Below are positions 24,975-34,237 of a DNA stretch of 51,239 bases, in pieces. The notes below the pieces were generated by a model. It was not told the origin of the DNA and searched no databases. It was given only the letters and a program-made list of their open reading frames with translations. The position numbers were made by a program, and so were the translations under genes. Source of the stretch: Chlorobiota bacterium (GTDB lineage: Bacteria; Bacteroidota; Bacteroidia; Bacteroidales; Prolixibacteraceae); assembly GCA_013152355.1 (NCBI GenBank), contig JAADGO010000031.1, positions 1-51,239 on the forward strand, read 5' to 3'. Position 1 is the first letter of the stretch. Each line of letters starts with the position of its first letter.

Positions 24975-27900
24975 TTATTTCCCAAGGTAAATACGCTTGT
25001 AAAAATCCATATAACCTGTGATGTTCTTTTTCTGAAGGAATATGTTGAAATTTTCTTCAGAGATCAGGAAGTTGCGGTAGTTCGCATCTCCCAGTGGTTG
25101 GTAAATGGTGCGGTTGCGCACAATTTGCCGTGCATATTGCATTGCAACTGTTTTGTCTTTCAGCCCTGATATCCTGACAATCCATCTGAATTTGTCAAGG
25201 GGTTGTTCGTCAATAGTTAATCTTGCAGAAGCAAAATTGGCGGCATTAAATTGTGCAATCCCCTTGATGAAAGCAGCGTTATCCACACCTTCGCGTGGGA
25301 TAATCATCAGGAAGTAATGCGGAGCCTCAATTGCCGTACTATAAGGCCCGTTATACGTTTTGTCCTTTACTCCTGTTTTTTGTGCAACAGGCTTTGCCCC
25401 GGCAGCAACAGTTTTTCCAGGAGTTGCCTGCCCTGTTGAGGTTGTTGTTCTTACGGCTTTTGAAGTTGTTGTTTGCATTGTTGCAGCAGCCTGGATATAA
25501 TATTTCCGGAAAAAGTTAATATACTCATCAATCCCGCCTGTTTTTATTAGTTCTTCCAGGTTTGAATCGGTTATCAGGAAATTCCGGTAGCTTACCCTTC
25601 CAAGGTTGCTAAACAATTTTCGTTCGGTTACAACACTCCTAAAGTAAGACATCCCTCCGGCAAACCCGGGGATACCTTTTATAACCATTAGTTGATATTC
25701 GCCAGCCGTTTTAAGTTGCAGGGCAAGGTTCCAGGTCCTGAAATGGCTACGGTTAAACGAAGAGAATTGAGTTAAGGTAGTACGCAAAGAAGTATTTTTC
25801 TCTTTTACTGCTAACACAAAGTTTTGCATCGTATCAATATTGGTATTGTACCCCCCCGAAAACTGGCTGCTCGCGGTAACCATCACAAAAGTGCCCTGCT
25901 CTTCCAGTTTTTCATCATCTTCTTCAGCTTTTGCCATCAGTTCTTCAGGCGATTTTTCTTCTTTATCGTCTTCCTTGAAGTTGGAGCCAACAAAATGGCT
26001 GTAATTCTTCACAAAAAAGCGGAGGTAGTCCGACAGTGATTTGTCGGCCAATATTGCCCGGTAATTCGTTGAAGAAGCTACAATATTTATATAATCCACA
26101 TTTTTCAGGGACTGGAAGACCTCTGCATGCCTGATTATTGAGCGGAAATAAATCAGGCTTTGCCGTTTGTTTTCCAGTGACCTGACAACAACGAACGCTG
26201 TTTTTGAATCCAGGTTAACCGTTTCGATATCAAAATCCAGTTTCGTATAATAATCGATGTTATAATTGGCAATATCGAATTTTAGCCTGTTAACATCCAC
26301 ACCTGCCGAACGAGGGTAGGCAATCACAAAGTAATGAAGGAGGTCTTCATCATATTCAAATTTACCTCCAAATTCGTCATCTTCATTCCGGTTGCCGGGC
26401 ATCATCTCCTCATTTTGGATCTGGTCGTTCAAATAACCTATTTCCACCAGTTTTTGGTAATCGGCCAATGTACTATCTTCAATTAACGACAATATATCGT
26501 TGGCAAGAGTTGTAGTCTCTTTTCCCGGGTAAATTTTTACATAGTCTTTTAATAACGATTCGAATCCCTTCATATCAGACTGGGTGCCAAGTGCAACCGC
26601 CCGTAAGAAATCAATCTTGGAAAGGATTGTACTATCCGGGTCCAGCTCTTTCATTTGCCCGGTAAGTGTTATTACCTGTGGATATTGCCCTGATTTATAT
26701 TTGCTGAAGGTGTATTGGTAGAGCCTGTTCAGACTATCTTTCTGGGCTTCCATATCAATAAAGAAGTTCGGGTTTAACAGGTATTTGGCGTATTTACTAT
26801 CCGGGAAGCCTTTTATGATGAGGCTGCGGTAATAATCCGACCTCTCTTTGTTGCCCAACAGTTCATAAAGGTCGTATAAATCGAAATAGGTCGACAATGT
26901 GTATACATTATCCGGGTATCTTTTGTTTAAGTCCTCAAACTCTTCAATTGACCGTTCATAATCCTTGAATTCGGCTTTAAAAATTTTCCCGGCATTGTAG
27001 AGGGCATCTTTTATCCTTTCGTGCGAAAGAGCCATCAATGAGTCGTTCAACGGAAGTTCCTGTGTATAATATTCCCGTTTCAGCGGATCCTTTACACGCT
27101 GCTCTACCTGTAGCGAATCTACTAATTCGGTAAATTCATCAAATTCTCCTGAGGTACTGGTTTTATTCGCCCTGCGCCAGTTATCTTCCAGTTTCCGCCT
27201 GCCCCACCTCTGCTGGAACTGCACTTTCCCGAATGACACGGTTTGCGGGTTGTAAAAATACCATCCCCCTACCGACCGTTTGCTCCCCAGTCCGAACCTG
27301 TATTGATTTGCCCGGTAGAAACCACTCCCGGAGCCTCCCTGCCTGGCCTGTAGGTCTATCTGTTTTTGCTTATCCTCTTCTTCCCTGACCAATTTGTCTA
27401 TTAAGGCATTCCTTTCACTTTCGCTCATTAATGCGATTCGTTGAAGGCTATCTTCACGTTCAACTACCAGCAGGTTGTCAACTAATGTGGACAAGTTTTT
27501 GTAACGCTCCGAAATGTTTTCATAATTTGGGTAGTTTTCTTCTATTACGATCATTGCGCTATCGTAATAAGCTTGTGATTTACGGTATTCAAGGTCTTCA
27601 AAATAAATATCTCCTAAAGTAATTGCCGACCTTGCCAACTGAAAGCTATTTGATATACTGTAAGTAACCGAGTTCCGGTAATTGTCAATGGCTCTTTCCC
27701 GGTTGCCTTCTTTAAAAAGAATATTTCCTAATGCATAATAAATCTGATCTTTGAACTCCTCATTCTTTTTATCCCGAAGCATCTTCCTGAGTTCTTTTTT
27801 CAGCTTTTCAGCGTTGCCCTTACCTGTGAAAACCCCCGCAGCATTGATGCGGGCATTAAATGCCATTTTATAAGGGGCATTTAACTTTGTCACCTCACGG

Positions 27901-28697
27901 AAAGCGGCTGAGGCTTCGTCCAGCCTCCCTGTTTCCTGATAAAGCTGAGCCAGTATATATTGCAGCCTGGCTTTCTGTTTCTTCCAAAATATTTTATTGA
28001 TAGCAATATCAAGGAATTTTATGGTTTCATCATAATCTTTCAACCGCATATAGTAGTCGGCCGTTACAATAGCTAATTCCTTTTCAAGCTTCTTAGGGAA
28101 ATTATCATCTCCCTGAAGCATCTGAATTACCTCCGAAGCTTCAATAAACCTTTCCATTTCGGTGTAACACCGGATAAGCCATATAAAAGCTTTGTATTTC
28201 GATTCTTCTTCTGAAAATTTCCTTACTACATACGAGAAGTTATCAATCGCCGAGATAAATTTATCCTGGTAAAAATAAGCCTCCCCCATTATCAGGTAGC
28301 TGTCGTCTATCCAATTATTAAACTCCTCTTTACTGGCAAATTCTTTATAACGGCGGGTCCTGTTCTTGCGGCGTTTAGGTTTCTTGGTAATGGAATGTAT
28401 CTTGATGAGTTTCGATGCTTTTAAAATAACATTTTCCATGTCGGAACTACAAGCTTTGGCTGCCGATGGGTCGCTATCTTTGAAAATGGGGAGAATGTGG
28501 GTGTAGTCGTCATCTATCGCTTTATCAATACGCTCTAATCCTGAAGCCATGCTCTCTTTGGCATTGAAAAATATATTGTAATGCGATGTCAGGTTATGGT
28601 AAGCACGAGATACCCTGGTATTTTTATTGGTTGAACACCCCGGGTATAAGCTTACTATTAGAAACAGAAATATTGTATGTAAAATTGCTTTCTTCAA
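24975..28697 (-). CDS. porW: T9SS-associated TPR lipoprotein PorW/SprE
   Basis: 1240-residue outer-envelope lipoprotein (lipobox VSLYPGC) whose family is needed for type IX secretion and gliding. The diagnostic N-terminal motif NLTSHYNIFFNAKE is followed by TPR repeats over roughly residues 100-760. The C-terminal third holds three diverged copies of an alpha/beta unit ending in DYLRFFVKNYS, EYINFFRKYYI and GYMDFYKRIYL. It is longer than SprE of Flavobacterium (about 870). The start is TTG at 28697: an in-frame TAA lies 12 bases upstream, and the signal peptide MKKAILHTIFLF begins right here. porX follows 78 bp downstream. Confidence 0.88.
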   Translation of the reverse strand: MKKAILHTIFLFLIVSLYPGCSTNKNTRVSRAYHNLTSHYNIFFNAKESMASGLERIDKAIDDDYTHILPIFKDSDPSAAKACSSDMENVILKASKLIKIHSITKKPKRRKNRTRRYKEFASKEEFNNWIDDSYLIMGEAYFYQDKFISAIDNFSYVVRKFSEEESKYKAFIWLIRCYTEMERFIEASEVIQMLQGDDNFPKKLEKELAIVTADYYMRLKDYDETIKFLDIAINKIFWKKQKARLQYILAQLYQETGRLDEASAAFREVTKLNAPYKMAFNARINAAGVFTGKGNAEKLKKELRKMLRDKKNEEFKDQIYYALGNILFKEGNRERAIDNYRNSVTYSISNSFQLARSAITLGDIYFEDLEYRKSQAYYDSAMIVIEENYPNYENISERYKNLSTLVDNLLVVEREDSLQRIALMSESERNALIDKLVREEEDKQKQIDLQARQGGSGSGFYRANQYRFGLGSKRSVGGWYFYNPQTVSFGKVQFQQRWGRRKLEDNWRRANKTSTSGEFDEFTELVDSLQVEQRVKDPLKREYYTQELPLNDSLMALSHERIKDALYNAGKIFKAEFKDYERSIEEFEDLNKRYPDNVYTLSTYFDLYDLYELLGNKERSDYYRSLIIKGFPDSKYAKYLLNPNFFIDMEAQKDSLNRLYQYTFSKYKSGQYPQVITLTGQMKELDPDSTILSKIDFLRAVALGTQSDMKGFESLLKDYVKIYPGKETTTLANDILSLIEDSTLADYQKLVEIGYLNDQIQNEEMMPGNRNEDDEFGGKFEYDEDLLHYFVIAYPRSAGVDVNRLKFDIANYNIDYYTKLDFDIETVNLDSKTAFVVVRSLENKRQSLIYFRSIIRHAEVFQSLKNVDYINIVASSTNYRAILADKSLSDYLRFFVKNYSHFVGSNFKEDDKEEKSPEELMAKAEEDDEKLEEQGTFVMVTASSQFSGGYNTNIDTMQNFVLAVKEKNTSLRTTLTQFSSFNRSHFRTWNLALQLKTAGEYQLMVIKGIPGFAGGMSYFRSVVTERKLFSNLGRVSYRNFLITDSNLEELIKTGGIDEYINFFRKYYIQAAATMQTTTSKAVRTTTSTGQATPGKTVAAGAKPVAQKTGVKDKTYNGPYSTAIEAPHYFLMIIPREGVDNAAFIKGIAQFNAANFASARLTIDEQPLDKFRWIVRISGLKDKTVAMQYARQIVRNRTIYQPLGDANYRNFLISEENFNIFLQKKNITGYMDFYKRIYLGK

Positions 28698-28706
28698 AGA
28701 ATCCCT

Positions 28707-28717
28707 TTAAACAACTT
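28707..28717 (-). repeat. Copy of the intergenic 11-mer AAGTTGTTTAA (before porW)
   Basis: Ends about nine bases before the porW TTG start, reading in gene direction. It belongs to the set also found at 1682, 1793, 11979 and 30005. Confidence 0.6.
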
Positions 28718-28858
28718 TAGGATTAAACTCAAATTTTGAAATTATATTGTATTGATTATGCTTATCCCAGGCTGAATCTGAGTGGTACAATATTACAAAA
28801 CTTTGAGGTAAAAATGAATTCATGCCAGGCAAAAACGAAAAGGCGTCTGTATAACTGG

Positions 28859-29974
28859 TTATTTCCTCGAAACTTTCACTTTTTTCGAAGGTGCCAGTTC
28901 CGAATTCCTTATTTTTAACTGGTGCGAAACATTTTTAGCCATTTCGGCAAAAGCCAATCCTGTAACCGACTCTGTATCACTTGCTACCGGAATTCCTTTG
29001 TCGCCGCCTTCGCGTATACCCTGTACAATTGGTATTTGCCCTAATAGCTCAAGCCCCATTTCTGCTGCCAGCTTTTTGCCTCCGTTTTTGCCGAAAATAT
29101 AATATTTATTCCCGGGCAACTCTTCGGGCGTGAACCACGACATATTTTCAACGATCCCCAACACGGGGATATCAATCGATTTACTCCGGAACATATTTAC
29201 GCCTTTAACTACGTCAGCCAGTGCTACATCCTGAGGGGTAGTAACAATTATCGCGGCAGTAACCGGGACAGTTTGAACCAGTGTAAGGTGTATGTCGCTG
29301 GTCCCGGGGGGAAGGTCAATCAGCAGATAATCAAGTTCTCCCCAATTACCATCGGCAATAAGCTGTTTCAATGCATTTGAAGCCATTGGGCCTCTCCATA
29401 TTATTGCATTTTCCGGGGCAACAAAGAATCCTATGGATAAAAATTTAACGCCATATTTCTCAACCGGGTGGATAACATTTTTATTGTCGATTTGCCCGGT
29501 AACCGGGCGGGCTTCTTCGGCACCAAACATTTTGGGAATAGAGGGACCAAAAATATCTGCATCAATTAATCCGACTTTTGCACCCGTATTGGCCAATGCA
29601 ACTGCCAGGTTTACGGCAACCGTTGATTTACCTACTCCCCCTTTCCCGGAAGATACTGCAATAATATTGTTTACTCCCGGCAAAATGGGGCGTTCCATAT
29701 TATGAATATATTTTACTGCAATGTTCCCTTTGACCTGGGCTTCCTGCCCAACATGTTTTTCTATGGCTTTTTCGCAGTTGCTGATTATTGTTTGAATATG
29801 CGGGTCGTCAGAACGTTGAAAAACAAGTGAAAAATTCACTTTCTTCCCTGCGATTCTGATTTCCTGGACCATATCTAACGAAACAATATCTTCGCTTCCT
29901 CCGGGGTAAGCCACATTCCGAAGTGCATCGGTAATGTTTTTAGGGATAATCAATTTGCGTGGTATGTCATTCAT
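28859..29974 (-). CDS. mrp: Mrp/ApbC-family P-loop ATPase
   Basis: 371 residues. An N-terminal MIP18-like domain (residues about 10-90) precedes an NBP35/Mrp ATPase domain with the deviant Walker A SSGKGGVGKST, DADIFGPSIPKMFG and LIDLPPGTSDIH. The family carries and delivers Fe-S clusters. Here the usual C-terminal CxxC is absent (NMSWFTPEELPGNKYYIFG), and I count only one cysteine in the protein, so classical cluster binding is doubtful. It is the last gene of the holB-ricT-gldH-trmB-ATL run. Confidence 0.92.
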   Translation of the reverse strand: MNDIPRKLIIPKNITDALRNVAYPGGSEDIVSLDMVQEIRIAGKKVNFSLVFQRSDDPHIQTIISNCEKAIEKHVGQEAQVKGNIAVKYIHNMERPILPGVNNIIAVSSGKGGVGKSTVAVNLAVALANTGAKVGLIDADIFGPSIPKMFGAEEARPVTGQIDNKNVIHPVEKYGVKFLSIGFFVAPENAIIWRGPMASNALKQLIADGNWGELDYLLIDLPPGTSDIHLTLVQTVPVTAAIIVTTPQDVALADVVKGVNMFRSKSIDIPVLGIVENMSWFTPEELPGNKYYIFGKNGGKKLAAEMGLELLGQIPIVQGIREGGDKGIPVASDTESVTGLAFAEMAKNVSHQLKIRNSELAPSKKVKVSRK

Positions 29975-30004
29975 ATCTATATTATTTTGCTGAAATTTAT
30001 ATTG

Positions 30005-30015
30005 AAGTTGTTTAA
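30005..30015 (+). repeat. Copy of the intergenic 11-mer AAGTTGTTTAA (before mrp)
   Basis: Lies in the 47-bp gap between the alkyltransferase-like gene and mrp, in opposite orientation to the genes. TGAAGTTGTTTAAA matches the 14-bp ends of the 1680-1805 element. Confidence 0.6.
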
Positions 30016-30021
30016 AAATTA

Positions 30022-30351
30022 CTATTCTCTCAACTCAATCGAAGGGTCCCAGAATTTGGTTTTAAAATCCTGTACCTGTTCTTTAAATATTTTCACACCC
30101 TCATTTTCAAGTAATTCTTCCATTGCCTTCGGGGTATCAAAATGATGTTTCCCGGTGAGGAGCCCGTTCCGGTTTACCACCCGGTGGGCCGGCACATATT
30201 CTGATTGTGCCCCGGCGGCATTCATCGCCCAACCCACCATCCTTGATGCACCCGGAGAACCCAGGTACGTTGCTATGGCTCCATAAGAAGTTACCCTCCC
30301 GGGTGGCACCTTACGCACAACTTTATATACCTGTTCAAAAAAATCACTCAT
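30022..30351 (-). CDS. Alkyltransferase-like (ATL) DNA-binding protein
   Basis: 109 residues, the DNA-binding domain of O6-alkylguanine-DNA alkyltransferase. VPPGRVTSYGAIA (helix-turn-helix) and SRMVGWAMNAA are present, but the acceptor-site motif PCHRV reads PAHRVVNRNG, so the reactive Cys is Ala. Such ATL proteins bind alkylated guanine and flag it for nucleotide excision repair. The ATG at 30351 lies one base after the trmB stop; an upstream in-frame ATG would overlap trmB by 10 codons and is less likely. Confidence 0.9.
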   Translation of the reverse strand: MSDFFEQVYKVVRKVPPGRVTSYGAIATYLGSPGASRMVGWAMNAAGAQSEYVPAHRVVNRNGLLTGKHHFDTPKAMEELLENEGVKIFKEQVQDFKTKFWDPSIELRE

Positions 30352-30352
30352 A

Positions 30353-31099
30353 TTATGGCAATTCCCTGGCACTCCTTCCAAAGCTCCTGTACAAATCTTT
30401 TTCTATTTCAACATCAGGTTCGGACAAGTGTTCATTTTTATTTGGCCTGAAAGCTATGTATTTTATTGTTATCCCCCTGCTCAACCACTGCTTTTCATAA
30501 AATGTCTGAATGCCTAAAATATCATCCAACAAGTCAGATTCGTAAAGATTCCCGGTTTTTGCCAAAACGTTGAATTTATTTTCCGCTACCATAAGGGAGG
30601 TGTATTTAAACAGGAAATTACTATCGGTTTTTAAATGGATGACACCTTTGGCAGACAGGAAATTCCTGTATTTTTCGATGAAATTGGTTGCGATCAGGCG
30701 TTTCTTTGTTTTTTTCATTTGCGGGTCGGGGAATGTAAGCCAGATTTCTGCAACCTCATTTTCCCCAAAAAAAAGGTCGATCATCTCAATGTTGGTCCTT
30801 AAAAAAGCCAGGTTTTTCAGCCCGTACTCTTGAGCCTGGCTAGCCCCTTTCCACATCCGGGCTCCTTTAATATCGACCCCTATGAAATTCTTCTCAGGGA
30901 ATTTCCTGGCTAATTCTACCGTGTATTCACCTTTGCCACAGCCCAGTTCGAGGGTAATCGGAGAATTATTTTTGAAAAAATCTGCTGCCCATTTGCCTTT
31001 TAAATAATAGTCGTTGTTATTGAGGTGGCTATATGTTGCCTGCACAACATGCCCAAAGGCCTCCATCTCTGCAAATTTTGATAACTTCCCTTTTCCCAC
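30353..31099 (-). CDS. trmB: tRNA (guanine-N7-)-methyltransferase TrmB
   Basis: 248-residue SAM-dependent methyltransferase placing m7G46 in tRNA. It has the SAM motif [15 protein letters not shown], the [13 protein letters not shown] segment, the family signature [14 protein letters not shown] and a C-terminal motif beginning [10 protein letters not shown]. It starts 12 bp after gldH and is followed within 1 bp by the ATL gene, so it sits inside an operon. Confidence 0.94.
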   Translation of the reverse strand: MGKGKLSKFAEMEAFGHVVQATYSHLNNNDYYLKGKWAADFFKNNSPITLELGCGKGEYTVELARKFPEKNFIGVDIKGARMWKGASQAQEYGLKNLAFLRTNIEMIDLFFGENEVAEIWLTFPDPQMKKTKKRLIATNFIEKYRNFLSAKGVIHLKTDSNFLFKYTSLMVAENKFNVLAKTGNLYESDLLDDILGIQTFYEKQWLSRGITIKYIAFRPNKNEHLSEPDVEIEKDLYRSFGRSARELP

Positions 31100-31111
31100 T
31101 CCGTATTTTAA

Positions 31112-31588
31112 TTAATCTGTTTTTTCAACTCTTATGCCAACATTGCTCACTCCTTTCAGCTCTTTGGTGCGCATACCGTGCTGCAATTGGAATTTGTATT
31201 GCCCTGGATTGGGGAAATATACATTCCTCCTGAATATAAACTGGTTGTCGCGGAATTTACCGTGCCCTTTGCCAAACCATTCACCTCCGGGGCCGGCAAG
31301 TGTAAACTCAATGGTATCGGTTAGAATATCGCCTTTAGGAGGAGTGATGGATATGAATAGCCAGATATTGCTGTATGGGTAATCAATACTGTTGCGTATA
31401 TTGAAGTACAAATTATTATTTTGTGTTGTATCTGAGATATTTACGTTGAAACAGATTATTGAATCGGCAGGCCAACCCATTTCAGGTATTGGGGCATATC
31501 TTTCATAAACCAGGTTCCTGTCGCACGAAACCGAAAAAAATACGGCTTCAATAAAAAGAAGAATATAAATGATATTGCGGTTCATCAT
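31112..31588 (-). CDS. gldH: Gliding motility lipoprotein GldH
   Basis: 158 residues with a lipoprotein signal (FFSVSC, acylated Cys at about residue 22) and the GldH beta-sandwich with WPADSIICFNV, NIRNSIDYPYSNIWLFI and GEWFGKGHGKFRDNQF. GldH is required for gliding in Flavobacterium and is also present in non-gliding Bacteroidota. Its ATG overlaps the ricT stop in an ATGA, indicating coupling. Confidence 0.93.
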   Translation of the reverse strand: MMNRNIIYILLFIEAVFFSVSCDRNLVYERYAPIPEMGWPADSIICFNVNISDTTQNNNLYFNIRNSIDYPYSNIWLFISITPPKGDILTDTIEFTLAGPGGEWFGKGHGKFRDNQFIFRRNVYFPNPGQYKFQLQHGMRTKELKGVSNVGIRVEKTD

Positions 31589-32712
31589 TTTCTGTTTTTT
31601 CGTTGGGGGGAGTTCCTTGCAAAGCGTTTCTTTTTTTTTGAATGCCTTTTGGGCTTGTCGAAACGGTTCAGGCTGTCCTGCCCAACTACATTATGGAGCT
31701 TATCCTCACTCTGGATATTTAGCTCTGCAATTTCACGGGTGAGTATTTCAGGTATCTTCCCCGACTTATTTAACTTGAGTATTTCTTTAACATCCTCAAT
31801 TTTCACAGGCACCTGGTTCAGAGGGGCCTCTTTTTCCAGCGAATACCAAAAAATGCCATTGAAAATATCAGCCTTTTGAAAAATATAGTTGCCTTTTTTT
31901 GTCTTTATCGGGACATTGTTGGGAGGGAATTTCTTTTGGGCATCAATATATGCATCTACCTCAAAATTGAGGCAACATTTTAATTTTCCACACTGGCCGG
32001 CAAGTTTCTGTGGGTTCAGGGAAATCTCCTGGTAGCGTGCGGCATTGGTTGTTACCGACACAAAATTACAGATCCAGGTTGCACAACAAAGTTCACGCCC
32101 GCAGGGGCCGATCCCCCCAATCCTCCCTGCTTCCTGCCTCGCGCCTATTTGTTTCATCTCAATACGGATACGGAAAGTCTCTGCCAGCACTTTAATCAGT
32201 TGGCGGAAGTCAACGCGTTCGTCAGCAATGTAATAGAAAATAGCTTTGGTCTGGTCGCCCTGGTATTCCACATCGCCAATCTTCATGTCCAGCTTTAAGT
32301 CGGCTGCAATCTGCCTCGACTTGATCATAGTAGTGTGCTCCAGCGAAATGGCTTTTTTCCATTTATCTATGTCAACGGGCCTTGCTTTGCGGTAAACCTT
32401 ACGGAAATCCCCGTTCACCAGTGTTACCTTATGCCTTTTCATCTGCTCAAGCACCAGGTCGCCCATTAATGAAACAATCCCGATATCATGCCCCGGGCTG
32501 GCCTCAACAGCAATTATGTCGCCGGGTTTAAGCTTTAAGTTATTTACATTCCGGTAATAATCTTTCCTGGTATTTTTAAACCTGACTTCTATTATTTCAT
32601 CAGGGTTCGTTATATTTCGTAAATCACTAAGCCAGTCGGTAGCATCCAACTTTGAGCAGGAACCAACCTTCCCGGCACAAATACCGCGTTCAATAGCGTT
32701 ATATTTTTCCAT
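31585..32712 (-). CDS. ricT: RicT/PSP1-domain protein
   Basis: 375 residues with a PSP1 domain. The cysteine-rich core GPCGRELCCATW and GQCGKLKCCLNFE matches RicT of the RicTYF complex, which in Bacillus binds Fe-S clusters and modulates RNase Y. The C terminus is a very basic low-complexity tail (HSKKKKRFARNSPQRKNRK). It overlaps gldH by four bases and lies downstream of holB, the usual Bacteroidota order. Confidence 0.9.
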   Translation of the reverse strand: MEKYNAIERGICAGKVGSCSKLDATDWLSDLRNITNPDEIIEVRFKNTRKDYYRNVNNLKLKPGDIIAVEASPGHDIGIVSLMGDLVLEQMKRHKVTLVNGDFRKVYRKARPVDIDKWKKAISLEHTTMIKSRQIAADLKLDMKIGDVEYQGDQTKAIFYYIADERVDFRQLIKVLAETFRIRIEMKQIGARQEAGRIGGIGPCGRELCCATWICNFVSVTTNAARYQEISLNPQKLAGQCGKLKCCLNFEVDAYIDAQKKFPPNNVPIKTKKGNYIFQKADIFNGIFWYSLEKEAPLNQVPVKIEDVKEILKLNKSGKIPEILTREIAELNIQSEDKLHNVVGQDSLNRFDKPKRHSKKKKRFARNSPQRKNRK

Positions 32713-32861
32713 AATTTATTTTTCTGCTTTCCTTCCTAACTCAATTATTCATAACCGAAAAAATATTGGACAACCGACACAAAAATAATTAATACCAATT
32801 ACAATTCAAATTTACCATTCTTACATTCCTGATTACCCCGGCCCGCACAAAGCGGATGTAT

Positions 32862-33986
32862 TTACCTTTTTATAAGTTTTGCCATCCGAAGAGCAATATC
32901 CAGGAAAATTATCCTGGGGTTCCCATTCATCGAGATATGTTTATAAGCCAGCTCGTATTCAGCGGTTATTTGCGAGATATTCCTTTCGTTCAAAAACGGT
33001 GCAAATTTTTGCCCCCATTCTTTTTCCTCTTTGTTCAGGTATATCAGGTTTTCTTTGTTCAGGTTCAGAATAAAATATTCGCGTGCAAGCCTGAGTGCAA
33101 AATTGAAAAACTCTTTCTGCTTTTCCCTTCCAATCCGGGAAAGTTCGTCAGCCCACTGAATCAACTCCAGTGTTTCCGGTTTATAGGCAAAACGCATCAA
33201 TTCCTGGAACTTTTTAAAATAATATTTTTTCTCCTCGTCAGGGTTAATATACTCCAGGGCTTTTATAAAGTCGCCGTTTGCCAGGTGGACAATCCCTTCG
33301 ACTACCCCCTCGTCCACGCTCTCGTGTTTTTTCAGTGTATCGCGCATCGAGGCTGAATCAATACGGGGGATTTTAACTAACTGCGCCCGCGAGCGGATAG
33401 TTGTTATGATATTCTCTTCATTTTCGGTAATTAATAAAAAGAGGGTTTTGCTGGGAGGCTCTTCAATCATTTTAAGCAACTTGTTGGCACAGGAAATATT
33501 CATCCGTTCAGGCAACCAGATAATCATTACTTTGAATTCAGCCTCAAACGATTTCATGTTCAGCTTACGGATAATTGAGGCACTTTCGGCTTCATAGATC
33601 ATGCCTTGTGCATTTTCCACATCGATATAGCTAAGCCATTGGTTTAATGTAAAATACGGGTTTGCCAGGACGAATTCCCGCCACTGTTTTATAAAATCAT
33701 CGCTGGTAGGTTTTTTAATCTTGCCAACCGAATAAACCGGGAAAACAAAATGCAGGTCGGGGTGTTCCAGTTTTTGGTATTTGTGGCACGATGGGCAAAC
33801 CCCGCATGAATCGGATTCCGTACGATTCCGGCACGAAATGTATTGGGCATAGGCCAGGGCTAATGCAAGCTTACCAACCCCCTCTGTCCCTGCAAACAAT
33901 TGTGCATGGCTAATCCTTTCCTCTCCGACTGATTTAATAAGCCGGCTTTTTATTTCCTGTTGCCCGATTATTTCACTAAAAAACAT
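32862..33986 (-). CDS. holB: DNA polymerase III delta' subunit
   Basis: 374-residue clamp-loader ATPase-fold subunit. The P-loop is degenerate (GTEGVGKLALALAYAQ), as expected for delta'. A zinc module CGVCPSCHKYQKLEHPD is followed by the AAA+ core with ANKLLKMIEEPPSKTLFLLITE and TTIRSRAQ (SRC-like motif). It is the first gene of the minus-strand run to mrp. A 250-bp divergent gap separates it from pgk. Confidence 0.9.
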   Translation of the reverse strand: MFFSEIIGQQEIKSRLIKSVGEERISHAQLFAGTEGVGKLALALAYAQYISCRNRTESDSCGVCPSCHKYQKLEHPDLHFVFPVYSVGKIKKPTSDDFIKQWREFVLANPYFTLNQWLSYIDVENAQGMIYEAESASIIRKLNMKSFEAEFKVMIIWLPERMNISCANKLLKMIEEPPSKTLFLLITENEENIITTIRSRAQLVKIPRIDSASMRDTLKKHESVDEGVVEGIVHLANGDFIKALEYINPDEEKKYYFKKFQELMRFAYKPETLELIQWADELSRIGREKQKEFFNFALRLAREYFILNLNKENLIYLNKEEKEWGQKFAPFLNERNISQITAEYELAYKHISMNGNPRIIFLDIALRMAKLIKR

Positions 33987-34194
33987 CTGCCGAATTTATG
34001 TATTTGTTGTAACTTTCTCTGTTTTGGTGAAACCTCTTCAAGAAGGCCCACCAAATTTAAATCTTTATTCCGTATTTGACAGGCTATCGCCCTGAAATTT
34101 CTTTGCAATGCCAAAATTTTTAAATGTGGTATTATGTATTCCTTAAATTGTTTTTATAAACATTTTTTGGAATGCCACAGGGGTAATATTTTTT

Positions 34195-34202
34195 TACCTT
34201 TG
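34195..34202 (+). promoter_or_regulatory. TAnnTTTG promoter element of pgk
   Basis: TACCTTTG, 35 bases before the pgk ATG. A TTTG occurs 25 bases upstream of it, which is longer than the usual spacing. Confidence 0.5.
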
Positions 34203-34237
34203 AATGTTTTTTATGAAACTTATAAAAATATTATAGT

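Noticed and set aside
26540-26575. GATTCGAATCCC string resembling a tRNA T-arm
   Set aside because: It lies inside the porW reading frame and no acceptor, D or anticodon arms fit around it.
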